Assembly: GCA_910577735.1 (NCBI GenBank)
Contig: CAJTOO010000018.1
Location: 1 to 64,000, forward strand
DNA length: 64,000 nucleotides
Direction of reading: 5' to 3'
Source of the DNA: an uncultured Lachnospiraceae bacterium
GTDB taxonomy: Bacteria; Bacillota; Clostridia; Lachnospirales; Lachnospiraceae
Each line of letters begins with the position of its first letter. Positions within the stretch are counted from its first letter, which is position 1. The notes beneath the pieces are model-generated. The model saw only the letters and a list, made by a program, of their open reading frames with translations. It searched no databases and was not told the origin of the DNA. This document shows positions 52,719 through 62,203 of the stretch, piece by piece. The translations under genes were made by a program, and so were the position numbers.

Positions 52719-55085
52719 ATGAGAGAACAGCTGCAAAAAGAGATTAGGGAAAGCATGTATGTGCATATGCCGCTTCCTTTGCACGAAGAGAAGGCGCTGG
52801 AATCGGCATATGAAGGAAAGCCGGTAACAGAGAAGAAAGCCTTGTTTACTTTCGAGGAGCGCCCGTATATACCGGAGTGCGGGGAACAGACCGGTCTGCA
52901 GGTCAGAGAGGAAGGCATTTTGCAGATCAGCGCGCCGCTGCGGGCAGATCAATGGCCCAAAGGCGCTCCGGCTGATGGGGATTATTGTAATTTCGGTGAC
53001 GCGGTTGTCTTGTTCCGGATACCGAGGGAGGATTGGCGGGGATATAACAGGCTGCATTTTCAGGTTCGGCCAGCGGTAAATGGGGCACGGGTTGTGTACA
53101 TGAATGTAGGAATCTGCAATGAAGGAGAGGTTGCGGTTCCTGATATATATAGGCGAGAGGGCGATTCCATGTTTCATCCGAGGAATGGAGAGTGGAACGA
53201 CTGCTATTGGGAATTTGAAGCGATGCCCAGAGATTGTATCACGGCTGTTAAATTTTATGTAAACCTGACGGGCAGAGAAACCTGTATGGACGATCGCATG
53301 ACTTACGAGTTTCGCAATATCTGGCTGGAAAAGGTGGAGAATGCAGAAAAGGAAAAGGGCTGGGAGAGTGCAAAAGACCGTATTGTTTATTCCACGGCAG
53401 GATATTTTACCGCCGGAAATAAGACGGCACTTGTTTCCAATCCGGATATCGGCGTATTTACGGTTGTCAATGCAGATAACGGTTCGGACTGCTATCAGGG
53501 AGAAGTACAGTGGATGCAAAACAAATTGGGAAAATTCGGCATTCTGGATTTCTCTGACCTGGAAAAAGAAGGTAATTATTACATTAAAGCTGGCAGCCTG
53601 AAGAGTGAAGTTTTCCCTGTTGGGGCAACAATCTGGGAAGAGCCTGTGTGGAAAGCGCTGAATTTCATTTTTTGTGAAAGATGCGGAACCGTAGTCTGGG
53701 GAAAGCATCAATCCTGTCATCTGGATATGATCGCACGGCACAATGGACTGGAAATGAACTTTGCGGGAGGCTGGCATGATGCGGGAGACATTTCCCAACA
53801 GGCAGTGCAGACAGGGGAAGTGGTATTTGCACTTCTGGAAGTCATGGACAGGCTGCCGGAGACGGATATACTGCGCCGGCGTCTTGCGGAGGAAGCGCAG
53901 TGGGGATTGGACTATTGTCTGCGCACAAGATTCGGAGATGGTTATCGGGCAACCAGTGCCGGAGGTACCAGAATCACCAATGGGCTGGCAGGGGATATGG
54001 ATGATATTGAGGTGCGCGTCGGGAACCATTCTTTTGATAATTTTTCGTTCGCAGCAGTAGAGGCATACGCAGCATGTGTTCTGAAAAGCACGGATAGGGA
54101 ACTTGCATGGGGAAGCCTGCGCGCAGCGAAGGAAGACTATGCGTTTGCAGTCAGGGACTATGAGGAAAACGGTGTCTGTCTCACGGAGATGTTTGAGCAT
54201 ACTTATAATTCCAGCCAGGCACAATATTATGCATTGATGAGCCTTTCTGCTTCCTGTATTTACATGGCGTGCGGAGAAAAGAATTATGCGCTGGATGCAG
54301 CGAAATGGGCGGAAAAGCTGTTGGAATGCCAGGAAACAGGGGAAGCTTCGTTACCTTTTACGGGATTCTTCTACCGCGATGAGAGTCATAAGGAGATAGT
54401 CCATTTTAACCATCAGTCAAGAGAGCATCAGTTTATGAGGGCGCTTATCCTTCTGTGCAGAACCCAGCCGCAGCATGAAAAGTTTACCGTATGGGAGACT
54501 GCAATGAAACGTTATGGCGAGTATCTTAAATATCTGTGGAAGCTTGCACAGCCCTACGGTATGATTCCGGCAGGCGTGTACCGCATGGATGAACCGGAGT
54601 ATGAGGAAACTTTTACACATCTGCATATTACGGCGGAATATGGCGTTGAGAAAGAAAATTATAAAAAACAGTTGGAGAATGGCATTCATGTTGACGGAAT
54701 GCATGTCATCAGACACTTTCCGGTATGGTTTTCTTTTCGCGGGAACAATGCAGTACTGTTGTCACAGGGAAAGGGGGCGGCGATGCTCGGCCATTATTTT
54801 GCTGATGAAGAACTTTTGCGGATCGGCAGGGAACAACTGTACTGGATCTGGGGAAAGAATCCTTTTGCACAGAGCCTTCAGTACGGTGTAGGAGAGCGTT
54901 ACGGCAGGCAGTATGCGGGATTTTTAGGAGAAACGGCAGGGGAGATTCCGGTAGGGATTGAAACGCTGGGGAATGAGGATATTCCGTATTGGCCGCAGAA
55001 TGTCAATGCAACTTATAAAGAAGTATGGATGTCCAGTGTAGGGAGATTTCTTTCGCTGGAAGCGGAGTATATTAATTTTTCATGA
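52719..55085 (+). CDS. GH9-family glycoside hydrolase, cytoplasmic (probable exo-beta-glucosaminidase)
   Basis: 788 residues without signal peptide. After a beta-sandwich region (about 40-200) and an Ig-like CelD_N domain (about 220-310), the GH9 (alpha/alpha)6 barrel begins with GGWHDAGDISQQAVQTGEV, whose Asp pair holds the catalytic base. The C-terminal half retains DGMHVIRHFPVWFSF and NPFAQSLQYGVGERY, with the acid Glu expected near the end (GIETLGNEDIPYWPQNVNATYKEVWM). GH9 is mainly endoglucanases, but intracellular exo-beta-D-glucosaminidases are known in this family. The ROK kinase and NagB-type deaminase neighbours favour that activity here. Confidence 0.87.
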   Translation: MREQLQKEIRESMYVHMPLPLHEEKALESAYEGKPVTEKKALFTFEERPYIPECGEQTGLQVREEGILQISAPLRADQWPKGAPADGDYCNFGDAVVLFRIPREDWRGYNRLHFQVRPAVNGARVVYMNVGICNEGEVAVPDIYRREGDSMFHPRNGEWNDCYWEFEAMPRDCITAVKFYVNLTGRETCMDDRMTYEFRNIWLEKVENAEKEKGWESAKDRIVYSTAGYFTAGNKTALVSNPDIGVFTVVNADNGSDCYQGEVQWMQNKLGKFGILDFSDLEKEGNYYIKAGSLKSEVFPVGATIWEEPVWKALNFIFCERCGTVVWGKHQSCHLDMIARHNGLEMNFAGGWHDAGDISQQAVQTGEVVFALLEVMDRLPETDILRRRLAEEAQWGLDYCLRTRFGDGYRATSAGGTRITNGLAGDMDDIEVRVGNHSFDNFSFAAVEAYAACVLKSTDRELAWGSLRAAKEDYAFAVRDYEENGVCLTEMFEHTYNSSQAQYYALMSLSASCIYMACGEKNYALDAAKWAEKLLECQETGEASLPFTGFFYRDESHKEIVHFNHQSREHQFMRALILLCRTQPQHEKFTVWETAMKRYGEYLKYLWKLAQPYGMIPAGVYRMDEPEYEETFTHLHITAEYGVEKENYKKQLENGIHVDGMHVIRHFPVWFSFRGNNAVLLSQGKGAAMLGHYFADEELLRIGREQLYWIWGKNPFAQSLQYGVGERYGRQYAGFLGETAGEIPVGIETLGNEDIPYWPQNVNATYKEVWMSSVGRFLSLEAEYINFS

Positions 55086-55109
55086 TTCGCAGAACAGGAG
55101 GAAATGAAT

Positions 55110-56480
55110 ATGAAGAAAAAAATCATGTCACTTGTACTTGCAGGGCTTTTGGGCATAAGCATGGCAGGCTGCGGCCTGGATGAACCTGCCAAATCCGGTG
55201 ATACGGCTGCAGCGCCGGCAGGAGAAGAGCAAACATCAGAAAATGAGGCGGCAGAAACGGCTGAGGGTGACACATCGAAAGGGCCGGTGACCATTTCGTT
55301 TGTCAGTTTTATCAACGGGGAAGATGCCGGCAGAAGGACATTGGAAAAATATCTGGAGATTTACGAACAAGAGACGGGAAATACGGTGAAAGAATCAGCG
55401 GGAACTGCTGATGAGACATGGAAAGCGTCCATTCAGGCCGATTTTCAGTCTAATGCGGAACCGGATGTACTGTATTATTTTAACGGAGTGGATTCCGATG
55501 CTTTCATCAAGGAAGGCAAGGTTGTTTCCATAGAGGAGATTCGGGAAGCGTTTCCGGAATACGGAAGCAATATGAAAGAGGAGCTCTTGGTTCCGTCTCC
55601 ATACGACGGTGTTGTATACAGCATACCCCATGTAGGATTTTGGGAAGCGTTGTTTTGTAACAAAAATGTGTTAGAGGCAGCAGGTGTGGAAATTCCCAGC
55701 CTTGATGATTACACGTGGGATCAGTTCCTGGATGATTGCCAGAAAATCAAGGATGCAGGATATACACCGATTGCACTGTCCGTACAGCAGATTCCGCATT
55801 ATTGGTTTGAATATGCACAGTTAAATGCATCCGGACCGGATAAGCATATGGATATACCCGTGTCAATTGATGATGAAGCGGCTGGTTATTGGGCACAGAG
55901 TCTGGATGATATAAAGGAGTTATATGACAGGGGATTTTTTCCGGATAATACGTTGACGGCAACAGATGATGAAATTATACAGATGATGGGAACAGATGAG
56001 GCGGCATTTTGTCTGGACGGCTCCTGGAGAGTGACTTGGTTTGAGGACAATGCGGACCCGAATGATTTTATAGCTGTATTTCCGCCGTCCAAAGGAAACA
56101 GAAAAACCACCGATTATATAGGAGGAATTTCCAGCGGACTGTTTATTACACGGAAAGCATGGGACGATCCGGCAAAGAGAGAAGCATGTGTGAAACTGGT
56201 CGAGACACTTACCTGCGATGAGGCAACCTTTGAGTGGGCGGTATCCGGACAGGTAACAGCCCTTAAGAATACAGTGGAGCCTGAAGGGGAAACGCACGGA
56301 CTTATGGATTCCATATTTGCCATGAACGGCAGGGTGACCAGCATTTCTCCCGCTGTTCAGGATTCTCTGGAAGGAAATGTGAGAGATAATCTGTTCAGCA
56401 ATGTGAAGAATGTATGTACGGAGAAAATAACTTCAAAGGATGCAATTCAGGAAATGCTTGACATGATGAATCATAATTAA
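55110..56480 (+). CDS. ABC sugar transporter solute-binding lipoprotein
   Basis: About 456 residues with a lipoprotein signal (lipobox ISMAGCG, Cys about 22) and a Glu/Ala/Thr-rich linker, then a family 1 binding domain (FVSFINGEDAGRRTLEKYLEIYEQETGN, DVLYYFNGVDSDAFI, FCLDGSWRVTWFED). ATG 55104 also exists, but AGGAGG at 55096-55101 is spaced 8 bases from ATG 55110. It is not a close relative of the two SBPs at 5.9-8.7 kb. Placed between GH9 and the two permease genes, it probably captures glucosamine-containing oligosaccharides. Confidence 0.92.
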   Translation: MKKKIMSLVLAGLLGISMAGCGLDEPAKSGDTAAAPAGEEQTSENEAAETAEGDTSKGPVTISFVSFINGEDAGRRTLEKYLEIYEQETGNTVKESAGTADETWKASIQADFQSNAEPDVLYYFNGVDSDAFIKEGKVVSIEEIREAFPEYGSNMKEELLVPSPYDGVVYSIPHVGFWEALFCNKNVLEAAGVEIPSLDDYTWDQFLDDCQKIKDAGYTPIALSVQQIPHYWFEYAQLNASGPDKHMDIPVSIDDEAAGYWAQSLDDIKELYDRGFFPDNTLTATDDEIIQMMGTDEAAFCLDGSWRVTWFEDNADPNDFIAVFPPSKGNRKTTDYIGGISSGLFITRKAWDDPAKREACVKLVETLTCDEATFEWAVSGQVTALKNTVEPEGETHGLMDSIFAMNGRVTSISPAVQDSLEGNVRDNLFSNVKNVCTEKITSKDAIQEMLDMMNHN

Positions 56481-56518
56481 AATTTTGTCATATGTACACA
56501 CACTGTAGTTTGCGGCAG

Positions 56519-56555
56519 ATTCCGCAAGCGGTTTACCGCTGATATTATGCGGAAT
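56519..56555 (+). other. Compound hairpin between SBP and permease genes
   Basis: ATTCCGCA (56519-56526) pairs with TGCGGAAT (56548-56555), and inside it AGCGG-TTTA-CCGCT (56527-56540) forms a second stem. No T-run follows. It probably stabilises the SBP message or reduces read-through. Confidence 0.65.
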
Positions 56556-56592
56556 TTACCGCAATGGCGGGCAAAATCCGGAAGGAGAGGGA

Positions 56593-57486
56593 ATGCCTAT
56601 GATATCGATGATGTTTAAAAAGAAGTGGCCGTTGTTCATATTGGTGCTGCCGACCTTTGTATTTATGTCCATTTATCTTTATTATCCGTTTCTCATGAAT
56701 ATTTTTAACAGTTTCAATACGATTAATGGGCTTGGAACGGCAAGCGAGGGTTTGAATACCCCCTTTTACCTTAACTATATTAATATGGTGAAGGATCCGA
56801 AAATTCACATTGCATTGAAAAATTCCATGATTTTTATGGTGTGTACAATAGTTTTCCAGGTGGGTTTTTCCGTTGCACTGGCGCTGATGGTGGATGGGAT
56901 AGGAAGAAAAGCGGAATTTTTTCGGACGGTATATTTCTTTCCTATTGTAATCAGTGCAACTGCATTGGGTTTGATGTTTAATCTGATCTTTTTATATAAA
57001 GGCGGCATGGTGAATTCCTTCCTGTCATATTTGGGGGCATCCGGTTCCGTTGACTGGAAGGACAGCAAACACTGGCTCTTTACGGCAATGCTGCCGGTTA
57101 TGTGGCAGTATGTGGGTTTTTACTTTGTGATTATTGAAACGGGGCTTAATAATATTTCGGAAGAATTGTATGAGGCTGCCAGAATTGATGGGGCAAATCA
57201 GCTCCAACTGGTACGTTTTATCAAACTGCCGCTGATTTACAATACGGTCTGCACTTGTATTGTGTTGGCGATTACAGGGTCATTAAAGATTTTTGATCTG
57301 CCCTGGACGATGTTCCCGAACGGACTTCCGGAAGACATGTCATGGCTTCTTGGTACTTATATGTATAAACAGACCTTTATTGCAAGCGATGTTGATTATG
57401 GGTCGGCGATTTCACTGCTGATTGTAGTAATGGGTGTAATATTTGCCATGATTGCCAATAAGGTTTTCAAGGAAAAGGACTATTAG
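56593..57486 (+). CDS. ABC sugar transporter permease, MalF/UgpA-like
   Basis: 297 residues with six membrane segments; the first is at about residues 12-33. The EAA loop is LYEAARIDGANQLQLVRFIKLPL (about 195-217). GAGAGGG precedes the ATG. Its partner begins 11 bases after its stop. With the upstream SBP it forms the importer of the locus; no ATPase gene is linked. Confidence 0.92.
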   Translation: MPMISMMFKKKWPLFILVLPTFVFMSIYLYYPFLMNIFNSFNTINGLGTASEGLNTPFYLNYINMVKDPKIHIALKNSMIFMVCTIVFQVGFSVALALMVDGIGRKAEFFRTVYFFPIVISATALGLMFNLIFLYKGGMVNSFLSYLGASGSVDWKDSKHWLFTAMLPVMWQYVGFYFVIIETGLNNISEELYEAARIDGANQLQLVRFIKLPLIYNTVCTCIVLAITGSLKIFDLPWTMFPNGLPEDMSWLLGTYMYKQTFIASDVDYGSAISLLIVVMGVIFAMIANKVFKEKDY

Positions 57487-57497
57487 AGGAGGGGCAG

Positions 57498-58352
57498 ATG
57501 AAGAAAAAATTTTCAGTCGGGAAAGCAGGTACATATGCTGTTTTGATTTTTTGGATGTTGACTACGATTTATCCGTTTTTCTGGGTGATTCAGAATTCAT
57601 TTAAAGAAAAAAGTGCAATCAGGACACAGTCTTTTGCCCTGCCGATTGGAGAGCTGTTCACGTTAAGCAACTACGCTGAGGCGTTTGAACGAATGGACAT
57701 TGGACGGGCTTACTTGAACAGTCTTGTCATTTCGGTCTGTGTCACGTTAATCGTTCTGATTTTGGGAGGCTTTACGGCGTATGGGCTTTCCAGATACCGT
57801 TTCAAAGGAAGAAATCTGCTGTATTCCCTTGTGGTTGGCAGTATGATGTTTCCGGTTTTTGCGGTAATCATCCCTGTATTCCGTATGGAATATGCCATGA
57901 ACATTGTCAATACGGACAGTTATCTGCTGAACTGGCTCAGCGTCATTCTGCCGCAGTCAGCTGGCAATCTGACATTTGCAGTCATTGTATTGATGGGATT
58001 CTTTAACAGTTTAGGACTGGATTTGGAGGAAGCGGCTTATATGGAAGGATGTAATATTTTCCAGACCTTTTTCACAGTGGTTATGCCGATTACCAGACCC
58101 TGTTTTGCAACGGTTGCGATCTTCACTTTTCTCTGGAGCTACAATGACCTGTTTACACAGATGTTTTTCCTGCGTTATGAAGAATACCGCACAATTACAC
58201 TTTTATTGAACCAGATTTCCAGCAAGGCGGGAACTAATTACGGTATGATGGCGGCGGCGGTGGTATTGATTATCGTACCGGTCCTGATTGTCTATCTGTT
58301 CCTGCAGAAAAATATTATCAGGGGCCTGACAGCGGGGGCTGTAAAGGGCTGA
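57498..58352 (+). CDS. ABC sugar transporter permease, MalG/UgpE-like
   Basis: 284 residues with six membrane segments and the EAA loop LDLEEAAYMEGCNIFQTFFTVVMPI (about 174-198). In this loop the usual AxxDG is MEG, a mild variant. The C-terminus IIRGLTAGAVKG is typical. AGGAGGGG precedes the ATG. Its stop meets an in-frame ATG of the deaminase gene. Confidence 0.92.
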   Translation: MKKKFSVGKAGTYAVLIFWMLTTIYPFFWVIQNSFKEKSAIRTQSFALPIGELFTLSNYAEAFERMDIGRAYLNSLVISVCVTLIVLILGGFTAYGLSRYRFKGRNLLYSLVVGSMMFPVFAVIIPVFRMEYAMNIVNTDSYLLNWLSVILPQSAGNLTFAVIVLMGFFNSLGLDLEEAAYMEGCNIFQTFFTVVMPITRPCFATVAIFTFLWSYNDLFTQMFFLRYEEYRTITLLLNQISSKAGTNYGMMAAAVVLIIVPVLIVYLFLQKNIIRGLTAGAVKG

Positions 58353-58378
58353 TGCTATATGAGGAGGATGAGCAATAT

Positions 58379-59116
58379 ATGAAAATTACAGTAATGAAGG
58401 ATGAGCATGCGTTTGATGTGGCGGCTGCCTGGAGGATTATTTCCCGGATTTTGTCAAAACCGGATGCCGTAATCGGACTGTCCACAGGGAAGACCACGGG
58501 AAATATGCACCGTATTGTAGGGGAAATATACGAAAAATATCCCTTTGATACGTCCAGGGTTCGTATATTTAATGTGGATGAACTGACAAATCTGGAACGG
58601 TCATACAAAGGAAGCTGCTATGCGATGATTCATGAGCAGGTGATCAAACCGCTGGAAATTCCGGAAGAACATTTTATTATGCCGCCGACTTTTTCGGATG
58701 ATTTCGATAGGGAATGCAAAATGTTTGAAAAGCGGCTTGCGGACTGCGGCGGTGTAGATTTGCAGATGCTGGGAATCGGCTGGAACGGACATATAGGCAT
58801 TAACCAGCCGGGAACGCCGTTTGAGCGCCATACATGGGTGTCCGAGATGGATCCGGTTTTTGAGAAAAAAGTAAGAGAAGAGACGCAGGTTCCTGACGAT
58901 TATGAACTGGGCGGGCTGACAAGAGGTATTGTGGATATTATGCACAGCCGGCATCTGATTCTGATTGCAAAAGGAAAGAGTAAGGCATCTATCATCCGTC
59001 AGGCTCTGGCGGGGCCTGTTTCTATAAACATACCGGCCTCCGTGGTACAGCTGCATCCTGATTGTGAAATATTATTGGATGCGGATGCCGCAAGCGAGAT
59101 TGCGGAATTGCTGTAA
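58379..59116 (+). CDS. nagB: Glucosamine-6-phosphate deaminase (NagB family)
   Basis: About 245 residues. It converts glucosamine-6-phosphate to fructose-6-phosphate and ammonia. Motifs: IGLSTGKTTGNMHRI (phosphate binding), RIFNVDELTNL with the catalytic Asp-Glu, and LGIGWNGHIGINQPGTPFERHTWV with the catalytic His. The frame opens at 58352, but AGGAGG at 58362-58367 serves ATG 58379. Last gene of the operon. With a ROK kinase but no NagA deacetylase nearby, the operon should handle free glucosamine rather than N-acetylglucosamine. Confidence 0.9.
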   Translation: MKITVMKDEHAFDVAAAWRIISRILSKPDAVIGLSTGKTTGNMHRIVGEIYEKYPFDTSRVRIFNVDELTNLERSYKGSCYAMIHEQVIKPLEIPEEHFIMPPTFSDDFDRECKMFEKRLADCGGVDLQMLGIGWNGHIGINQPGTPFERHTWVSEMDPVFEKKVREETQVPDDYELGGLTRGIVDIMHSRHLILIAKGKSKASIIRQALAGPVSINIPASVVQLHPDCEILLDADAASEIAELL

Positions 59117-59143
59117 GGAATCCGATCTGAAAACGAAGTGTGA

Positions 59144-59192
59144 AAAGAAAGAATGAAGCTTATCTTTGTAAAGCTTTCGTTCTTTCTTTCAT
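59144..59192 (+). terminator. Terminator after the glucosaminide operon
   Basis: AGAAAGAATGAAGCTT and AAGCTTTCGTTCTTTCT pair as a long stem around ATCTTTGT, followed by TTCATTT. Confidence 0.75.
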
Positions 59193-59245
59193 TTCCGTGC
59201 GCCATGGGCTTACTTATCCCATTTCCTATCTTTATAAAAAATAAC

Positions 59246-59274
59246 TTTCTATTTTTAACGATATGGTGTATAAT
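59246..59274 (+). promoter_or_regulatory. Candidate rho promoter
   Basis: TATAAT at 59269-59274 with only a weak -35 (TTTCTA at 59246-59251, 17-base spacer). It implies a leader of about 125 bases before rho. Confidence 0.35.
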
Positions 59275-59407
59275 ACTTTCTGAACATAAGAAACAGGTAC
59301 GTAAAATCTTTTTCTAAGTCATATCAGGTACAAAAATCCCAGGACGAAAGATTGATATAGAGAAGTATTAATGTATAGAGAAATGATAAAGAATACGGGA
59401 GGTATTT

Positions 59408-60778
59408 ATGAGAGAAAAGTATGAGTCGTTGGCGTTGGCGGATCTGAAAGAGATTGCCAAGTCAAGGGGAATCAAAGGCACCTCTGCCATGAAAAAGGCG
59501 CAGATCGTGGAGGCCATGCTTGCGGAGGATGAGAAGGATAAGGCCGCAGGTAAGGAAGTGGCTGCGAAATCCATTGTGCCGCCTAATACGCCGGTGAAGA
59601 AAGTTGAGGCTGCCATGGCCGGAGAGGAAGATAAATATCCTACGGAGTTAGACAGCGGCATCACAGCCAGCGGTATTCTGGAAGTCATGAGTGACGGATT
59701 CGGCTTTATCCGTTGTGAAAACTATCTGCCGGGGGAGAACGATGTCTATGTGGCACCCAGCCAGATTCGTCGTTTTGGTTTGAAAACAGGTGATATTTTA
59801 GAGGGAAATACCAGAATTAAGACCCAGAATGAGAAGTTCAGCGCTCTGTTGTATGTGAAGTCTATCAATGGTTATTCGCCGGATGTGGCTATGAAGCGTG
59901 TAAACTTCGAGGATATGACGCCGATTTTCCCCAATGAGAGACTGAAACTGGAGATGCCCGGGGCGTCTCTGGCAATGCGTATTATGGATTTGATCAGCCC
60001 GGTGGGTAAGGGGCAGAGAGGTATGATTGTGTCGCCGCCCAAGGCAGGTAAGACTACTTTATTAAAGGAAGTAGCCAAGTCCATTACAAGAACCGCACCG
60101 GATTCTCATCTGATCATCCTGTTGATTGACGAACGTCCTGAGGAAGTGACAGATATCAAGGAGGCCATCGAGGGCCCGAATGTGGAAGTGATCTATTCTA
60201 CCTTCGATGAATTGCCGGAACATCATAAGAGAGTGTCTGAGATGGTGATTGAGCGCGCGAAACGTCTTGTGGAACATAAGAAGGACGTGGTAATCCTCTT
60301 AGACAGCATCACACGCCTGACCAGGGCATATAATCTGGTGGTTCCGCCCAGTGGACGTACACTCTCCGGTGGTCTCGATCCGGCGGCTCTGCATATGCCC
60401 AAGCGTTTCTTCGGTGCGGCCCGCAATATGAGAGAGGGCGGCAGCCTGACGATTCTGGCAACGGCGCTGGTGGAGACGGGAAGTAAAATGGATGATGTGG
60501 TGTACGAGGAGTTTAAGGGAACGGGCAACATGGAAATGGTGCTTGACCGCAAACTTTCTGAGAAAAGAGTATTCCCAGCCATTGATATTCCTAAGTCCAG
60601 TACCAGAAGAGAAGATCTGCTTCTGACGCCGGATGAACTGGAAGCGATCAATATTATCCGCAAGGCCCTGAATGGCATGAAAGCGGATGAGGCAGTGGAG
60701 CGTATCCTGGATATGTTCTCCAAGACCAGAAATAACTTTGAGTTCGTAAATATGGTCAAGAAAATGAAATTTATCTAA
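59408..60778 (+). CDS. rho: Transcription termination factor Rho
   Basis: 456-residue hexameric RNA helicase. The N-terminal Rho_N helices (ADLKEIAKSRGIKGTSAMKKAQIVEAM, about 7-40) are followed by a short Lys/Ala-rich linker, the RNA-binding OB domain (GILEVMSDGFGFIRCENYLPGENDVYV) and the ATPase with Walker A PPKAGKTTLLK (about 208-218), Walker B ILLIDERPEEVTD and the Q/R-loop region DSITRLTRAYN. GGGAGG precedes the ATG. It starts the housekeeping block ending in prfA. Confidence 0.97.
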   Translation: MREKYESLALADLKEIAKSRGIKGTSAMKKAQIVEAMLAEDEKDKAAGKEVAAKSIVPPNTPVKKVEAAMAGEEDKYPTELDSGITASGILEVMSDGFGFIRCENYLPGENDVYVAPSQIRRFGLKTGDILEGNTRIKTQNEKFSALLYVKSINGYSPDVAMKRVNFEDMTPIFPNERLKLEMPGASLAMRIMDLISPVGKGQRGMIVSPPKAGKTTLLKEVAKSITRTAPDSHLIILLIDERPEEVTDIKEAIEGPNVEVIYSTFDELPEHHKRVSEMVIERAKRLVEHKKDVVILLDSITRLTRAYNLVVPPSGRTLSGGLDPAALHMPKRFFGAARNMREGGSLTILATALVETGSKMDDVVYEEFKGTGNMEMVLDRKLSEKRVFPAIDIPKSSTRREDLLLTPDELEAINIIRKALNGMKADEAVERILDMFSKTRNNFEFVNMVKKMKFI

Positions 60779-60938
60779 AGATATTTCCTTATTAATATTA
60801 AAATGAGCAGAAAGGGCAATAATTAGCCAATATTATCAAAAAAGGGCTTGCATACCCGAAAATCCTATGCTACAATGTAAAAGCTGTCGGTCTATGACAG
60901 GTATCTATTTACTTTTGAGTTTAGAAGAGGTGAAAGAG

Positions 60939-61145
60939 ATGAGAGAGGGAATCCATCCTGAATATTATCAGGCAACGGTAACGTGTAACTGCGGTAACAC
61001 ATTTGTAACAGGTTCCACTAAACCTGAGATTCACGTTGAGGTCTGCTCCAAGTGTCATTCATTTTACACTGGTCAGCAGAAAGCGGCGCAGGCTCGTGGA
61101 CGTATTGATAAGTTCAATCGGAAATACGGTGTGGAAAGCAAATAA
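60939..61145 (+). CDS. rpmE: 50S ribosomal protein L31 (zinc-binding form)
   Basis: 68 residues, [20 protein letters not shown]..., with four zinc-ligand Cys (CNC and CSKC), so it is the C+ form. The frame extends to 60867, but AGAGGTGA before ATG 60939 and family length fix the start. It lies downstream of rho as in many Firmicutes. Confidence 0.96.
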   Translation: MREGIHPEYYQATVTCNCGNTFVTGSTKPEIHVEVCSKCHSFYTGQQKAAQARGRIDKFNRKYGVESK

Positions 61146-61155
61146 GCGGGATTTA

Positions 61156-61186
61156 CAAAAAAGGTTGAGTTTATCTCAACCTTTTC
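61156..61186 (+). terminator. Terminator after rpmE
   Basis: AAAAAAGGTTGAG and CTCAACCTTTTCT around TTTAT (61156-61186), ending in a T-rich tail. Confidence 0.8.
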
Positions 61187-61213
61187 TAAGTTGTGGACAA
61201 AAAGGAATGTAAA

Positions 61214-62203
61214 ATGGGCAGAAGGAAAAGAAATTTGAAATACTCCGGGATTGGCGGGCAGGCTGTCTTAGAGGGTATTATGATGAAAAATAAAGAACAG
61301 TATGCAGTGGCAGTCCGTAAGCCAAACGGAGAGATTGAAGTGGAAGTGGAGCATTATTACGGGATCATTCATGGCAGTAAGCTGATGGATATGCCCTTTG
61401 TAAGAGGTGTATTTCAGTTTATTGACTCTCTGGTCCTGGGGATGCGCAGCCTGAATTTCTCGGCGTCTTTCTATGAGGATGAAGAGGCGAAGGAGACATT
61501 GGCAGACAGGGCGTTTCAAAAGGTTTTCAAAGATAAGGCAGAAAAAGTATTCAGTACACTTGTTATGTTATTTTCCCTGGTACTGGCAATCGGTATTTTT
61601 ATGGTACTGCCTTATTATGTGACGTCTTTGTTTGAGGCGTATATCAGAAGCGCTTCTTTCATGGCGATTATTGAGGGCGCCCTGCGGATTCTGATCTTTG
61701 TGGGATATGTGCTGGCCATCTCTCTGATGAAAGATATCAGGCGTGTGTATATGTATCACGGCGCGGAACATAAGTGCATCAACTGCATTGAAAAAGGCGC
61801 TCCGCTGACAGTGCGGGAAGTGATGAGAAGCTCTAAACAGCACCGACGCTGCGGCACCAGCTTTCTGTTGTTTGTCATGTTTGTCAGTGTGGTTTTGTTT
61901 TTCTTTATCCGGGTGGAGAATCCGGTATATCGTATTCTGATCCGGATAGCGTTAATTCCGGTGATTGCAGGTATCTCCTATGAAATCATACGACTTGCCG
62001 GCAAGAGCAATAACATTCTGGTGCGTATGATTTCCGCGCCTGGCATGTGGCTGCAGAAGCTGACAACCAAGGAGCCGGATGAGAGTATGGTGGAAGTGGC
62101 TATTGCGGCAGTGGAAGCGGTTTTTGACTGGAAGGCTTATCTGTATGAGACTTTTGGGTATGAGGTGGATGAGTCATGGACAGAGGAGAGGTCGGAGGAA
62201 TAG
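61214..62203 (+). CDS. DUF1385 membrane protein
   Basis: About 329 residues. SGIGGQAVLEGIMMKNKEQYAVAVRKPNGEIE is the DUF1385 signature. Two pairs of hydrophobic segments (about 112-170 and 215-255) flank the conserved YHGAEHKCINCIEKG and RRCGTSFLLFV blocks, whose His/Cys pattern suggests metal binding. Its function is unknown, but the gene is commonly placed before prmC and prfA. GTG 61193 is in frame; AAAGGA at 61201-61206 favours ATG 61214. The 3' end overlaps prmC. Confidence 0.88.
   Translation: MGRRKRNLKYSGIGGQAVLEGIMMKNKEQYAVAVRKPNGEIEVEVEHYYGIIHGSKLMDMPFVRGVFQFIDSLVLGMRSLNFSASFYEDEEAKETLADRAFQKVFKDKAEKVFSTLVMLFSLVLAIGIFMVLPYYVTSLFEAYIRSASFMAIIEGALRILIFVGYVLAISLMKDIRRVYMYHGAEHKCINCIEKGAPLTVREVMRSSKQHRRCGTSFLLFVMFVSVVLFFFIRVENPVYRILIRIALIPVIAGISYEIIRLAGKSNNILVRMISAPGMWLQKLTTKEPDESMVEVAIAAVEAVFDWKAYLYETFGYEVDESWTEERSEE

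Noticed and set aside
52680..54224. 514-codon open frame on the minus strand opposite the GH9 gene
   Set aside because: The sense strand has a full GH9 protein with catalytic motifs. The antisense product is Cys/Ile/Arg-rich without domains and is a codon-bias shadow.
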